DNA of 64,000 nt from Enterococcus diestrammenae (GTDB lineage Bacteria > Bacillota > Bacilli > Lactobacillales > Enterococcaceae). The position numbers and the translations under genes are program-made. Each line of letters opens with the position of its first letter. Position 1 is the first letter of the stretch. Shown here one piece after another: positions 25,747-34,926 of this stretch. The stretch is taken from positions 375,355 through 439,354 of the forward strand of contig NZ_MAEI01000054.1 in the NCBI RefSeq assembly GCF_009933255.1, written 5' to 3'. The notes below the pieces were generated by a model. The model was not told where the DNA came from, ran no database searches, and was given only the letters and a program-made list of their open reading frames with translations.

Positions 25747-26901
25747 ATGAAAAAAATCAAAGTGATGACGGTTTTCGGAACACGACCGGAAGCCATCAAG
25801 ATGGCGCCCTTGGTGAAGGCTTTGGAAGCGACTGAGTGGTGTGAGACCCAAGTGGCGGTGACCGGGCAGCATCGGGAAATGCTGGACCAGGTGCTGGAGG
25901 TATTTGCGATTAAGCCGGCTTATGATTTGGCGATTATGAAGGCGGGGCAGACGATCGAGGAGATTACCACCCGCATCTTGAGCAAGTTTGGAGCGGTCTT
26001 GGAAGAGGCGCAACCGGATTTGGTCTTGGTGCATGGCGATACCACGACGGCGTTTGCGGCGGGTTTGTCGGCGTTTTACCGGCAGATTCCGGTGGGACAT
26101 GTGGAGGCCGGCTTGCGGACGTGGGATTTGGCACAGCCTTTTCCCGAAGAGGCCAATCGCCAGCTGATCGACGTCTTTGCCCAACTGTATTTTGCCCCTA
26201 CCCAGCAGAGTCGGGACAATTTGTTGAAAGAAGGCAAAGAGGCGGCGGGGATTTTTGTGACGGGCAATACCGCCATCGATGCCATGGGCTACACGGTGGC
26301 TGCTCGGCCCCAGTTGACGGCGGCGGCTTGGGCTCCTGGACGCAAAGTGGCAGGAGCGCCGAAGATTTTGGTGACGATGCATCGCCGGGAAAACCTTGGA
26401 GAACCGATGGCGCAAGTCTTCCGGGCTTTGCGCCAAGTGTTAGCCGAACAGCCCGAGGCACGGGTCGTCTTTCCAATGCACAAAAATCCAGCCGTGCGAA
26501 AACTCGCCCAAGAGATTCTAGGGGACTTGGACCAGGTGGAGCTGATCGAACCTTTGGATGTGGTGGCTTTCCAAAACTTGATGGCGGAGTGCCAGTTGGT
26601 ATTGACGGACTCCGGTGGTCTCCAAGAAGAGGCCCCTGGGCTAGGGGTGCCGGTGTTGGTGCTGCGGGAAACCACCGAGCGGCCGGAAGGGGTGCAAGCC
26701 GGCACGGTACGGCTAGTGGGTACCGAGGAAACGGCGGTCTACCAAGCGGTGACGGCGATGCTCACCGATGAGGCGGCTTACCACAAGATGGCCCATGCTG
26801 CCAATCCATATGGTGACGGGACTGCCAGCCAGCGGATCGTGGCGGCGATTGCCTATCATTTTGGCTTGGTGTCAACTCGGCCGGCGGATTTTACGTTTTA
26901 A
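25747..26901 (+). CDS. mnaA: UDP-N-acetylglucosamine 2-epimerase (non-hydrolysing)
   Basis: MnaA/WecB interconverts UDP-GlcNAc and UDP-ManNAc, the donor for teichoic-acid linkage units and capsule sugars. The protein has 384 residues. FGTRPEAIKMAPL opens the first Rossmann domain; HGDTTTA, VEAGLRTWD, HRRENLG and TDSGGLQEEAPGLGVP are family signatures, and TERPEG precedes the C-terminal helix. It stands alone between terminators and so is transcribed separately from the wall locus at the left of the window. The ribosome site is weak (GAGG). A bidirectional terminator follows. Confidence 0.95.
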   Translation: MKKIKVMTVFGTRPEAIKMAPLVKALEATEWCETQVAVTGQHREMLDQVLEVFAIKPAYDLAIMKAGQTIEEITTRILSKFGAVLEEAQPDLVLVHGDTTTAFAAGLSAFYRQIPVGHVEAGLRTWDLAQPFPEEANRQLIDVFAQLYFAPTQQSRDNLLKEGKEAAGIFVTGNTAIDAMGYTVAARPQLTAAAWAPGRKVAGAPKILVTMHRRENLGEPMAQVFRALRQVLAEQPEARVVFPMHKNPAVRKLAQEILGDLDQVELIEPLDVVAFQNLMAECQLVLTDSGGLQEEAPGLGVPVLVLRETTERPEGVQAGTVRLVGTEETAVYQAVTAMLTDEAAYHKMAHAANPYGDGTASQRIVAAIAYHFGLVSTRPADFTF

Positions 26902-26907
26902 ATACAA

Positions 26908-26960
26908 AAAAGGAAGACTTCCGAAGCTTATTGATAAGCTAGGGAGTCTTCCTGTTTGTA
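26908..26960. terminator. Bidirectional terminator, mnaA and HTH gene
   Basis: AGGAAGACT pairs with AGTCTTCCT with an inner GCTTAT...ATAAGC stem, between convergent genes. Confidence 0.85.
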
Positions 26961-26998
26961 TTTTGCCTAGCAATTGCTTAAATAGCTAGATCGGTTTG

Positions 26999-27223
26999 TT
27001 ATTTTGGCTCCTGGGTTTCAGCGGGTTCGGCAGCTAGGAGGTCACCAGGCTGGCAATCCAAGACTTCGCAGAGGCTGGCTAGCGTCGAAAAGCGCACGGC
27101 TTTGGCTTTCCCGTTTTTTAAGATGGAGAGGTTGCTCATGGTGACGCCGACTTTATCCGCCAGTTCCGTCAGGCTCATCTTGCGCTTGGCTAGCATCACA
27201 TCAAGGTTGACAACGATTTTCAT
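26999..27223 (-). CDS. Small XRE-family HTH regulator
   Basis: A 74-residue Cro/CI-type protein that is little more than one helix-turn-helix domain (MSLTELADKVGVTMSNLSILKNG). This class, often paired with DUF2975 membrane proteins as here, acts as a local repressor or activator. GGAG precedes the ATG, and the gene lies 18 bp downstream of the DUF2975 gene. Its target is unknown; autoregulation of the pair is the usual assumption. Confidence 0.88.
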   Translation of the reverse strand: MKIVVNLDVMLAKRKMSLTELADKVGVTMSNLSILKNGKAKAVRFSTLASLCEVLDCQPGDLLAAEPAETQEPK

Positions 27224-27241
27224 CGGGGACTCCTTTCTGCC

Positions 27242-27712
27242 TCAGATGGTGAGGTCTTGTTCATTTTTTAGGGAAATAGCGTTTTTAAATAACTCCTCGA
27301 CGATCAAGGAGAAAAGGTAGGCCGCAAAAGGGAGCAAAATCAGTCCCAGTCCCACTAAGATCAGGCCGGGGGCGTCATCAAGGTCTGCCGCCTGGGCCAC
27401 AAAGGGCAGGATACCACAAAAGCTGATGGCCGCTGCTAAAATCCGGTGTTTGACTTTGGCGACTAAGACCAGTGTTCTCTCAGAAAAAGAGTTATTTTTA
27501 GCAATCAAGTCCACGATTTGGTACAGGTAAACTAACGTCCATAGACCAAAAAAGGCCGTCAAGCCCACAGCGGCAAAGAAGAGCCAAGCGATAGCCGACA
27601 TGCCGATGGTGCCTTCTGTGATTAAGCTCATGGTGAAAATCGTAGCCAAGACCAAGAGAAAAGCCCCTAAACCAACCAAAGCTAGTTTCAATAAGCGTGT
27701 TTTGAGTTTCAT
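27242..27712 (-). CDS. DUF2975-family membrane protein
   Basis: The protein has 156 residues and four hydrophobic segments, ending in a short cytoplasmic tail. Size, helix spacing and the linked small HTH gene fit the DUF2975 family, whose function is not known. The start is the ATG 9 bp downstream of GAGG; a GTG overlapping that site was rejected. Confidence 0.75.
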   Translation of the reverse strand: MKLKTRLLKLALVGLGAFLLVLATIFTMSLITEGTIGMSAIAWLFFAAVGLTAFFGLWTLVYLYQIVDLIAKNNSFSERTLVLVAKVKHRILAAAISFCGILPFVAQAADLDDAPGLILVGLGLILLPFAAYLFSLIVEELFKNAISLKNEQDLTI

Positions 27713-27884
27713 AAAGGTCACCTCAATCTGTTTGATGAGTTGAGATTACCACGATGATTTATGTAAATCAATAAAAATATATTGATAAACGATAAAAGTA
27801 TAACGTTTATCGAGAGTGGTCAGAGGAATCAAGGTCAAGTGGGTGGTGAAGTTTTTGTTTTTTAACTGTGGGAAGGGGATTTTT

Positions 27885-28028
27885 AAAAATAAAAAAATCC
27901 TGCTGGTTGGTTAGGCCAGCAGGATTAAAGTGATGTGTGAAGGAAATAACTCCCTGACACGTTGTTGTGAGAATCTTCCCCAAAATTCTCTTCACCGTTA
28001 TTATAGCGTAAAAAGCCCGATATGTTAA
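27885..28028 (-). ncRNA. Candidate small RNA of about 108 nt with promoter and terminator
   Basis: On the minus strand TTAACA (28028-28023) and TATAAT (28005-28000) are spaced exactly 17 bp. The predicted transcript begins near 27993. It can fold into GAGAAT...ATTCTC, a second hairpin GTGTcaGGGA...TTCCttCACAC, and a terminator AATCCTGCTGG...CCAGCAGGATT followed by T7. No open frame with a ribosome site lies inside. I do not recognise the family. Confidence 0.6.
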
Positions 28029-28246
28029 AGAAAACGCACAGCCCTTGGGATTCCTGGCTTTTCAGATAACCAACCTTATCTATCGACATTAAAAAAAGCC
28101 TCTTGCCGTCAAGATGAGAGAAGCTTAGAAAATGATGAATAAGACGGACTTTGAAAAAAAGGCGTCTGCTGCCGGTGGAAAGTGCTAAAATGTAAGGGGA
28201 TCCAAAACAACTTACTGAGAAACTTTGTAGATAACGGAGGCAAATC

Positions 28247-28741
28247 ATGAAAATAACGGTGTTGTACTATACAAAAATCGGTCATACCAAAGAGATGGCC
28301 GAAATCGTGGCGGCGGGGGCTCGCCAAGTAGCAGGGGTGGAAGCGGCGGTATTTCCCATGGAAGCGCCAGATGTCCAGTGGTTGACGGCTAGCGACTGCG
28401 TCTTATTGGGAACACCGACATATATGGCAGACTTGGCTGGTGTGGTGAAATGTTGGTTGGAAACCGCTGGCCACAAGTATCCATTAGCCGGAAAACTGGG
28501 AGGAGCCTTTGCCACTGCTCACTTTTCCCATGGCGGTGGCGATATCGCCATCCAATCGATTTTGCACCATTTGTTGGTGGCGGGGATGGTGGTGTACTCT
28601 GGCGGTGATTCGTTAGGACAACCAGTCATCCATCTCGGACCGGTGGCGTTGTCGGAGGATTTGGAGCAATACCAATCCCTTTTTGCCACTTATGGACAAC
28701 GCATGGCAGAAAAAGCCGTCGCGTTATTTGGTGAATCATAA
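28247..28741 (+). CDS. Flavodoxin-fold NAD(P)H:quinone/FMN reductase-like protein
   Basis: The protein has 164 residues. YYTKIGHTKEMAE is the phosphate-binding loop of the flavodoxin/WrbA fold, LLGTPTYMADL and FATAHFSHGG are the two other FMN-binding loops. Such proteins carry FMN and reduce quinones or act in electron transfer. CGGAGG lies 8 bp before the ATG. It forms a single-gene unit closed by a strong terminator. The exact substrate cannot be read. Confidence 0.82.
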   Translation: MKITVLYYTKIGHTKEMAEIVAAGARQVAGVEAAVFPMEAPDVQWLTASDCVLLGTPTYMADLAGVVKCWLETAGHKYPLAGKLGGAFATAHFSHGGGDIAIQSILHHLLVAGMVVYSGGDSLGQPVIHLGPVALSEDLEQYQSLFATYGQRMAEKAVALFGES

Positions 28742-28769
28742 CAAGAAAATCATCGTCAAATAAAATGAG

Positions 28770-28856
28770 AGCTATTTTCTAGTTCTGGAATGAGACACTT
28801 GGTCAGTTCAAAGCTAAAAGTGTCGCTTCTGTCTGGCTAGAAAATAGCTTTTTTTG
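28770..28856 (+). terminator. Terminator after the flavodoxin-like gene
   Basis: AGCTATTTTCTAG pairs perfectly with CTAGAAAATAGCT across a 54-nt loop that has its own small hairpins; T7 follows. Confidence 0.8.
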
Positions 28857-28964
28857 TTATTAAAAAACGTTTGTTTCCAATATTTTGTTGTTTTATATTA
28901 GAAAAGAAATGTTATAATTAAAAAGTGGTAGACCAATGATGGTAAAAGTGTGGGGTGAAAAAAT

Positions 28965-29213
28965 ATGGAAAGTGTTTTGACGAAAATTTTTGGCAGTCCG
29001 GCCTATGCACAAGCGTTACTAGAACATAAATTTGTGTTATTTGTAATGTGTTTAGTTATTGCGGGGAGTAGTTATTTATTGGCCCGGGGGATCAAGCAAG
29101 TCCGGCAAGATGCCTTGGTGGGGACGATTTGCCTTTCAGGGGCGGCCATCATGTTGATCGGTACCTTTTTCGCCGCGATTTTCTTGGCGGTTTATGGCGT
29201 GTCATTGCCGTAA
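28965..29213 (+). CDS. Small two-helix membrane protein, unknown
   Basis: An 82-residue protein with hydrophobic segments near residues 25-42 and 52-78 and a basic loop between them (ARGIKQVRQD). I do not recognise a family. TATAAT lies at 28913 and GGGGTGA upstream of the ATG, and a terminator follows, so it looks like a real single-gene unit. Confidence 0.65.
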   Translation: MESVLTKIFGSPAYAQALLEHKFVLFVMCLVIAGSSYLLARGIKQVRQDALVGTICLSGAAIMLIGTFFAAIFLAVYGVSLP

Positions 29214-29221
29214 AAATACAT

Positions 29222-29270
29222 AAAAAAACTGCGAGAAGACCGGTGGGGGCTGGGTTTCTCGCAGTTTTTT
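29222..29270 (+). terminator. Terminator after the small membrane protein gene
   Basis: AAAACTGCGAGAA pairs with TTCTCGCAGTTTT and T follows. Confidence 0.9.
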
Positions 29271-29373
29271 CGATGAATTATTTATTGAATAAAATACTAT
29301 GAAAGAGTTTCAAGTTTTTTAATACCAGCCTTATTTTTAAGAAATGTAATCATTTGGGTTTGTGCCATTTCAG

Positions 29374-29403
29374 TTTAAACCCGTCGAATTCGACGGGTTT
29401 AAA
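29374..29403. repeat. Perfect 30-bp palindrome without a loop
   Basis: TTTAAACCCGTCGAA is followed at once by its exact reverse complement. It lies downstream of luxS and beside two DnaA-box-like sequences. It is not a typical terminator because there is no loop. Confidence 0.85.
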
Positions 29404-29407
29404 ATAC

Positions 29408-29429
29408 TTATCCACATCTCTGTGGAAAA
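29408..29429. promoter_or_regulatory. Two inverted DnaA-box-like sites
   Basis: TTATCCACA is a perfect DnaA box; four bases later TGTGGAAAA is the reverse of the common variant TTTTCCACA. Binding of DnaA is inferred from motif only. Confidence 0.5.
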
Positions 29430-29502
29430 CTAGTTGTAGCTATTCTATACACCGAAATTTATAACATTTTTGCTGAAAACTGACTATCTTAATTCTGATT
29501 CC

Positions 29503-29964
29503 TTACACTTTTCGCTCAAACGGATCGCTGGAAATCCCTTGGGCCAAGACTTGTTTGGCGTATTCTTGGGCGGAAAAGAGGGAATGGTCCCGGTAGTTGC
29601 CACATTCTTTGGCAGAGACGGCAGGGACGAAATCCGTTGCCACCACGTGTTTTTCTAATACAAGCTTCAAGGCGTCCCGTACTTCTTCGGTGGTATGATG
29701 GCCCCAAAGAATCAGGTAAAAGCCGGTGCGGCAACCCATCGGCGACAAATCGATGACGCCCGTCAGGTAATCCCGCAAGTTGACTGCCAACAGATGTTCC
29801 AAAGTGTGCAGCGCGCTGGTGGGCAAGGCCTCTTGATTGGGTTGCAACAAGCGCAAATCGTATTTTTCGATATGGGCGCCGTCTTGGTCCTCGGCGCCGG
29901 CCAGACGGACGTATGGGGCTAATACTTGATTGTGATCCAGTTCAAAACTTTCTACTTTTGCCAT
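29503..29964 (-). CDS. luxS: S-ribosylhomocysteine lyase
   Basis: LuxS splits S-ribosylhomocysteine into homocysteine and the autoinducer-2 precursor DPD. The protein has 153 residues; HTLEH supplies zinc ligands His53 and His57, MGCRTGFYL carries the catalytic Cys, and ECGNYRDH carries the third metal ligand Cys. GGAGG lies 6 bp before the ATG. It is a single gene here; the partner Pfs nucleosidase is not in the window. Confidence 0.97.
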   Translation of the reverse strand: MAKVESFELDHNQVLAPYVRLAGAEDQDGAHIEKYDLRLLQPNQEALPTSALHTLEHLLAVNLRDYLTGVIDLSPMGCRTGFYLILWGHHTTEEVRDALKLVLEKHVVATDFVPAVSAKECGNYRDHSLFSAQEYAKQVLAQGISSDPFERKV

Positions 29965-30247
29965 GGGAATCCTCCGTTTTTTCTAAGTCATTTTTGACAG
30001 TATACTACGAAACCCAAAAAGTTTGGAGTATGTGTTGCAAAAGTTTCGAAAATCATCGAAATTGTGCTTATGCGTTGCAAAACTTTTAATCCCTCATCCG
30101 AATCCCTCTGATCTAGGACCAAAGTCTGATTTTTAGGCAGTGGTCTTTTTTTACTTCACCTGTCGTAGTAAACATGGTATGATTACTTTGACAGATGGAG
30201 TACTTTTGGTTTTCCGTCAGGAGACAAACCACAAAGGAGGTGGCGGT

Positions 30248-30628
30248 GTGATTTCAAGTGATGGGATTCGTGGGTACAATGACGCGATTATTTTGACTTT
30301 ATTGGCAGAAGGGGATTCTTATGGCTATGAGATTTCGCGGGAGATCAAGGGCCGCACCGACGAAGGCTATGTCATCAAGGAGACTACCTTGTATTCGGCT
30401 TTTACCCGGCTGGGGAAGCAGGGGTTCATCGAGGCTTATCCGGGCGAGGTGACTCATGGCAAAAAGCGCACCTATTATCGAATCACTGCCAGCGGTCGTC
30501 AGTATTTAGCCGCAAAAGTCAGTGAATGGCAGCTGACCAAACAAGTGGTGGATCGTTTTTTATCCACCGGGGCAACACCAAATCAACAAGTGGAAACATC
30601 GACGCCGGGGGTATCTTCCGGGGTGTAG
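30248..30628 (+). CDS. PadR-family transcriptional regulator
   Basis: The winged-helix N-terminus (IILTLLAEGDSYGYEISREI, then YVIKETTLYSAFTRLGKQG) is the PadR pattern, in a 126-residue protein with a short dimerisation tail. PadR proteins repress adjacent genes until stress or a ligand releases them. The start is GTG, 6 bp after AAAGGAGGT. The membrane protein gene that follows begins within 30 bp and is the likely target and partner. Confidence 0.9.
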   Translation: MISSDGIRGYNDAIILTLLAEGDSYGYEISREIKGRTDEGYVIKETTLYSAFTRLGKQGFIEAYPGEVTHGKKRTYYRITASGRQYLAAKVSEWQLTKQVVDRFLSTGATPNQQVETSTPGVSSGV

Positions 30629-30654
30629 ATGGATAGTGGAAAGGGTTGAAGGAT

Positions 30655-31746
30655 ATGGATACCATCAAAAATTATTTAGAAACGTTATTTCTAACATTGC
30701 CAAAAACGCCCCAGACCCAACAGGCGAAAGCGGATTTGTTAGCGACGATGGAAGATCATTACCATGGATTGATTGAAGAAGGCAAGAGTGAAAATGAAGC
30801 CATCGGGGCGGTGATTTCCGAGTTTGGCTCCATCGATGAATTGCGAGAAGAGCTGGAGTTGGCGCAGGAAGAAGCAGAGGATGCCGGAGAGTCTGGTGCA
30901 GCCGGAGCGTTTGCCCAGTCCCAACAAGCGGAAAAAGAGGCTGCGGCGACAGAAGGAGCATGGTCGAAGGCGGTTCCTGATCCCGAAGATTTCAACTGGC
31001 GGCAAGCGGGAGGCCGACGAGGCTATGGGTCAGCGGTAAGCTTGGCGGAGGTGGAGGAGTTTTGGCAGATGATTCGCCAATTTGCGCTGCGCATTGCTGG
31101 GGGAATTTTGCTCGGCGCTCTAGGATTTGCCGGGATGATCTTTTTCATGGCCTCCATGAGTGAAGGGATCGGGGCGACGATTTTGTTTATCGGGATCGCG
31201 GCGGCGGTGGCGTCGTTGATCCATGGGGGGATGCTCTTTAGCCGGGGGGCCAAACCACTTGCGGGGCGTCCGTATGATGAGGAAGTCCAGCTGGCAGCGG
31301 CTTACCATGTGGGAGCGTATCGCAAGAGTTTTAGCTTTTCATTGATTGGTGGGATTGCGGCTTTGGTTTTGTCTTTTGCACCGATTTTCCTTTTCTCCTA
31401 TAGTTATCAGCCAGCATTTGGCGCAGCGTTATTTTTTGCTATCTTGGGCTTGGGCGCTTTTATGATTATCTACGGGTCGATCATTTACGCCTACTACCGC
31501 AAGTTTGCCAATGGGCAGGTGCTGGAGGCGGCTAAAGATGACTACCCACAACCCTCTGCAACAGAACGCCAACATCCATTGTTTACTGCCTTTACCATCG
31601 TTTATTGGCCGGCGGTAGTTCTCTTTTACTTCTTGTTATCCTTTGGCGCGCATGCTTGGGCGTGGAGCTGGACGGTCTTTATGATTGCCGGACCGGTTTA
31701 CGCAGCGATCCAAACTTTGGTGCAGGCACGCGACGAACGGGGTTAG
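30655..31746 (+). CDS. HAAS/DUF1700-type membrane protein, PadR partner
   Basis: The N-terminal 70 residues form the helical HAAS/permease-prefix domain (IKNYLETLF...EDHYHGLIEEGKSENEAI...FGSIDELREEL), which in PadR-linked proteins is thought to sense membrane state and talk to the regulator. An acidic linker follows, then about six membrane helices over residues 150-360. The start was set at the ATG preceded by GAAGGA; an in-frame TTG 9 bp earlier is possible. A terminator follows at 31768. Confidence 0.78.
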   Translation: MDTIKNYLETLFLTLPKTPQTQQAKADLLATMEDHYHGLIEEGKSENEAIGAVISEFGSIDELREELELAQEEAEDAGESGAAGAFAQSQQAEKEAAATEGAWSKAVPDPEDFNWRQAGGRRGYGSAVSLAEVEEFWQMIRQFALRIAGGILLGALGFAGMIFFMASMSEGIGATILFIGIAAAVASLIHGGMLFSRGAKPLAGRPYDEEVQLAAAYHVGAYRKSFSFSLIGGIAALVLSFAPIFLFSYSYQPAFGAALFFAILGLGAFMIIYGSIIYAYYRKFANGQVLEAAKDDYPQPSATERQHPLFTAFTIVYWPAVVLFYFLLSFGAHAWAWSWTVFMIAGPVYAAIQTLVQARDERG

Positions 31747-31767
31747 AGAATTTGTTATTGATTCGTG

Positions 31768-31797
31768 GACCGTTTCCTTTCGGGGAGACGGTCTTTT
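31768..31797 (+). terminator. Terminator after the PadR/HAAS pair
   Basis: GACCGT pairs with ACGGTC, followed by T5. Confidence 0.75.
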
Positions 31798-31883
31798 TGA
31801 GTTTCACAAACAAGCTCCTTTTGAAATGAGAAAGACATCTGGTGTCGGTTGCGCTTTAATCATGTGGCAACTGCACCAGCTCC

Positions 31884-32723
31884 TTAGCTTTTAGTTTTTT
31901 CTGGTTGCCCCCGTCTGCGCCAACCGGTAGGAGAGTAGCCGGTTTTTTGGCGAAAGAGGTTGGAAAAATAGTGTTCGTCAGAAAAGCCGAGACGGTCGGC
32001 GATTTCTTGGACGCTGAGGAGGGTTTCCTTCAATAATAACTGGGCCAGCTGAATCTTTTTCGTCAAATAATACTCATAGGGGGTCTGATGGAACCAGCGT
32101 TTAAACTGGCGAGTCAGCTGGGAGGTGGAGAGATTAGCGGTGCGGGCGACAGCCGCCACGCTGACGTTTCCAGCTTGCAGGTGATTGTCCAGATAGACTT
32201 TGGCACGCCACAAATCTGCTGGCACCAGCTGATGGGACTGAGGCAGGGTTTCTGCGAGGCTGATCAGTAGTTCATGAAACAGTAAGCTGCAATGACGACT
32301 CCGCTGGGTGGGGGTCATGGGTGCTTGTTCGCAAAGGGCGAGCAGCTGGTTGAAAAGAGTAAAGCGGTCGGTTTGGGGGAAGTGGTAGTGCTGGTGTAAG
32401 TGATAGGCTTGCAACAACTGCTCCACGACAGTGCCGGCGACATTGATCCAGATTTTGTGCAGCGGCTGCCGGTCGTCGGAGCGGTACCAGTGGTCGTGAC
32501 CGGCGGGTAATAAATAACAATCCCCCGCCTGAACTTGAAAGCGGTGGTCATCGATGCGCACCTCGCCTTTGCCAGCGATGACAAACTCGATGGTGGTCAC
32601 GAGGGACTGCCAACGATCGACTTGGTAGTCGGCAAAAGGGAAGGTGATGCCGGCTAGTTCGACGCGAAACTGTTCCGGAGCGGCAAATTGTTCCGGTAAA
32701 AAGCTTAAGATGTATTCTTTCAT
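31884..32723 (-). CDS. AraC-family transcriptional regulator
   Basis: A sugar-type AraC protein of 279 residues. The N-terminal half is cupin-like (QAGDCYLLPAGHDHWYRSDD) and would bind the inducer. The C-terminal half has the two helix-turn-helix motifs VSVAAVARTANLSTSQLTR and VQEIADRLGFSDEHYFSNLF. It is divergent from the GH2 glycosidase gene across about 175 bp, so it probably activates that gene in response to a substrate-derived sugar. GAGGAAAA lies upstream of the ATG. Confidence 0.9.
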   Translation of the reverse strand: MKEYILSFLPEQFAAPEQFRVELAGITFPFADYQVDRWQSLVTTIEFVIAGKGEVRIDDHRFQVQAGDCYLLPAGHDHWYRSDDRQPLHKIWINVAGTVVEQLLQAYHLHQHYHFPQTDRFTLFNQLLALCEQAPMTPTQRSRHCSLLFHELLISLAETLPQSHQLVPADLWRAKVYLDNHLQAGNVSVAAVARTANLSTSQLTRQFKRWFHQTPYEYYLTKKIQLAQLLLKETLLSVQEIADRLGFSDEHYFSNLFRQKTGYSPTGWRRRGQPEKTKS

Positions 32724-32830
32724 ATCTGCGTGTTTTCCTCACTTTGATGGCGTTATCTTGCATGGATTTTGCTGCTTTGGGTCGTATACTATACCTGTAT
32801 TTGAAAAACGTCAATGGCCGGCGCTGTCTT

Positions 32831-32848
32831 GCGTAGTATTCATTACGC
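32831..32848. promoter_or_regulatory. GCGTA-type near-palindrome in the AraC/GH2 intergenic region
   Basis: GCGTAGTATTCATTACGC matches 13 of the 16 defined positions of GCGTAATTnnAATTACGC. It lies between divergent promoters and may be an operator. Confidence 0.4.
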
Positions 32849-32898
32849 CTCACCAAGCCCCCACTGACAACCAATAACAATTAATGGAGGTCTCAATT

Positions 32899-34737
32899 AT
32901 GACCGTATCTCACACTATCCCTCGTCCAGAACACCCACAACCGCAAATGTTGCGGGACAATTGGCGCAATCTGAATGGTCCCTGGCGCTTTGCCTTTGAC
33001 TTTGGCAAAAGCGGCCAGAACCGCAAGTTTTATGAAGTGACTACCACAACTCCCGGACCGGCACCAAAACCCTTGGCTACCGCGGAAAATATCTTTGAAA
33101 ATCAGTTGACCGCGCCAAATCAAGATCCTTTCGACCATGAAATCATCGTGCCTTTCTGTCCCGAATCCAGCCTCAGCGGGATTGGCTACCCGGACTTTAT
33201 CCCGGCTTGTTGGTACCAACGGGAAATCGAAATCACAGCGGAAGAGTTGGCGCTAGATGAGGCAGGTCAGCGCCCAACGATGCGCCTGCATTTTGGGGCT
33301 GTCGATTATTTCTGTGAAGTCTATGTCAATGGCCAGTCGGTGGGGACCCACAAAGGCGGTTACGCGTCTTTTGCCTTTGATATCCAAGATGTGCTGGTCA
33401 GCGGAGTCAACACCATCACCGTCTATGCGGAAGATGACACTCGCAGCGGGCGCCAGCCTCGAGGCAAACAGTCGGGGAATTTTTATTCCGGTGGCTGTGA
33501 TTATACCCGGACTACCGGGATTTGGCAGACGGTTTGGCTGGAAATCATGGCAGCCAGTCACGTGGAGGAAGTGCAGTATTTCCCAAATGTGGCGCAAACC
33601 AGCGTCACCATGGCCGTCAAAACAACTGGCCTGCCAACAGAAGAGTTGACGGTGGCCGTCAGCTACCAAGGGCGACCGATGGCTGAAACAACGGTGGCGG
33701 TGACCGGTAATTTCACCACCTTGACCCTGCCTTTAGCTGAAGAGCACCTCTGGGAAGTCGGCGCCGGGCGGTTGTATGATGTCACTTTCCGCTATGGCAC
33801 CGATGAGGTAAGCAGTTATTTTGGCTTGCGAGAAGTGGCGATGGCTGGCTACAAGTTCCTGTTAAATGGCCAAGCGGTTTTCCAACGGACGGTATTGGAT
33901 CAAGGATTTTACCCAGATGGCATCTACACCGCGCCGACTGACGAAGCCTTGCAACAAGATATCCAACTTGCGCTGGCGGCGGGTTTCAACGGTGCCCGCC
34001 TCCACGAAAAAGCCTTCGAAGCCCGCTTTTTGTACCATGCTGACCGAGCTGGCTACCTGGTTTGGGGAGAGATGGCTAACTGGGGGCTGGACTTGTCCCA
34101 GGCGGCCAATGTCTACGCCTTTTTACCGGAATGGCAAGAACTGCTGGCCCGGGATTTCAACCATCCGGCCATCGTGACTTGGTGTCCGATGAATGAAACC
34201 TGGAACTACGAAAATCGTCCGCAGCGCAATGAAACCCTGGAGCTGGTCTACCGAGTGACGAAGCAAATCGATCCGACCCGTCCGGTCATCGACACTAGCG
34301 GCAACTACCATGTCATCACAGATATTTACGACATCCACGACTACTGCCAAGACCCGGCTGAGTTTGCCACTCATTTTGACGGGGAAAAATGGCCCAATGG
34401 CGTCTTTCGCGATGAACACGATGCTCGCCAAAGCTATACCAAAGGCCAGCCGATCAATGTCAGCGAATACGGGGGCATCAAATGGGACCCAGCATCTGAT
34501 CCTGAAAAAGCGTGGGGCTACGGGGATGCACCGAAGACGGAAGCCGAGTTTATCGCGCGCTACCAAGGCTTGACGGATGTCTTATTGGACAATCCGCAGA
34601 TCTTCGGTTTCTGTTATACCCAGCTGTATGATGTGGAACAAGAGCGCAACGGCCTGTACAACTACGACCGCAGCGAGAAGTTTGACATGACTCTTTTCAA
34701 GGCAATCAATTCCCGAAAAGCCGCGATTGAAGAGTAA
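32899..34737 (+). CDS. Glycoside hydrolase family 2 enzyme (beta-glucuronidase/beta-galactosidase-like)
   Basis: The protein has 612 residues: an N-terminal jelly-roll sugar-binding domain (residues about 20-190), an immunoglobulin-like domain, then the TIM barrel. CPMNETWNYE carries the general acid/base Glu after Asn, and NVSEYGGIKWD the likely nucleophile Glu, so the enzyme appears active. The length suits GH2 beta-glucuronidases and short beta-galactosidases rather than LacZ. There is no signal peptide. The start is the ATG 9 bp after GGAGG. Only the divergent AraC regulator accompanies it, with no transporter in the window. Confidence 0.85.
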   Translation: MTVSHTIPRPEHPQPQMLRDNWRNLNGPWRFAFDFGKSGQNRKFYEVTTTTPGPAPKPLATAENIFENQLTAPNQDPFDHEIIVPFCPESSLSGIGYPDFIPACWYQREIEITAEELALDEAGQRPTMRLHFGAVDYFCEVYVNGQSVGTHKGGYASFAFDIQDVLVSGVNTITVYAEDDTRSGRQPRGKQSGNFYSGGCDYTRTTGIWQTVWLEIMAASHVEEVQYFPNVAQTSVTMAVKTTGLPTEELTVAVSYQGRPMAETTVAVTGNFTTLTLPLAEEHLWEVGAGRLYDVTFRYGTDEVSSYFGLREVAMAGYKFLLNGQAVFQRTVLDQGFYPDGIYTAPTDEALQQDIQLALAAGFNGARLHEKAFEARFLYHADRAGYLVWGEMANWGLDLSQAANVYAFLPEWQELLARDFNHPAIVTWCPMNETWNYENRPQRNETLELVYRVTKQIDPTRPVIDTSGNYHVITDIYDIHDYCQDPAEFATHFDGEKWPNGVFRDEHDARQSYTKGQPINVSEYGGIKWDPASDPEKAWGYGDAPKTEAEFIARYQGLTDVLLDNPQIFGFCYTQLYDVEQERNGLYNYDRSEKFDMTLFKAINSRKAAIEE

Positions 34738-34926
34738 ATTTTTGGAGGAGTTCGGTTGTAGCGGACCCGCAGCGCGATGTCAGTGCCCCTTGATAGCAAA
34801 GATCAGAATAACTGATTATCGTTGTCAGTTAAGGGCTTTCGGTAAGGCTTTCAACGGCTTCCTGTTACAATACAAGTAGGGTGGTTGGAGCATACGTCAC
34901 TCAAAAATAACTAGGAGGTTTTTTAA

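Noticed and set aside
34738..34926. Terminator between the GH2 gene and the cupin gene
   Set aside because: GCCCCTT and AAGGGC can pair, but the loop is long and no T-run follows, so I did not call it.
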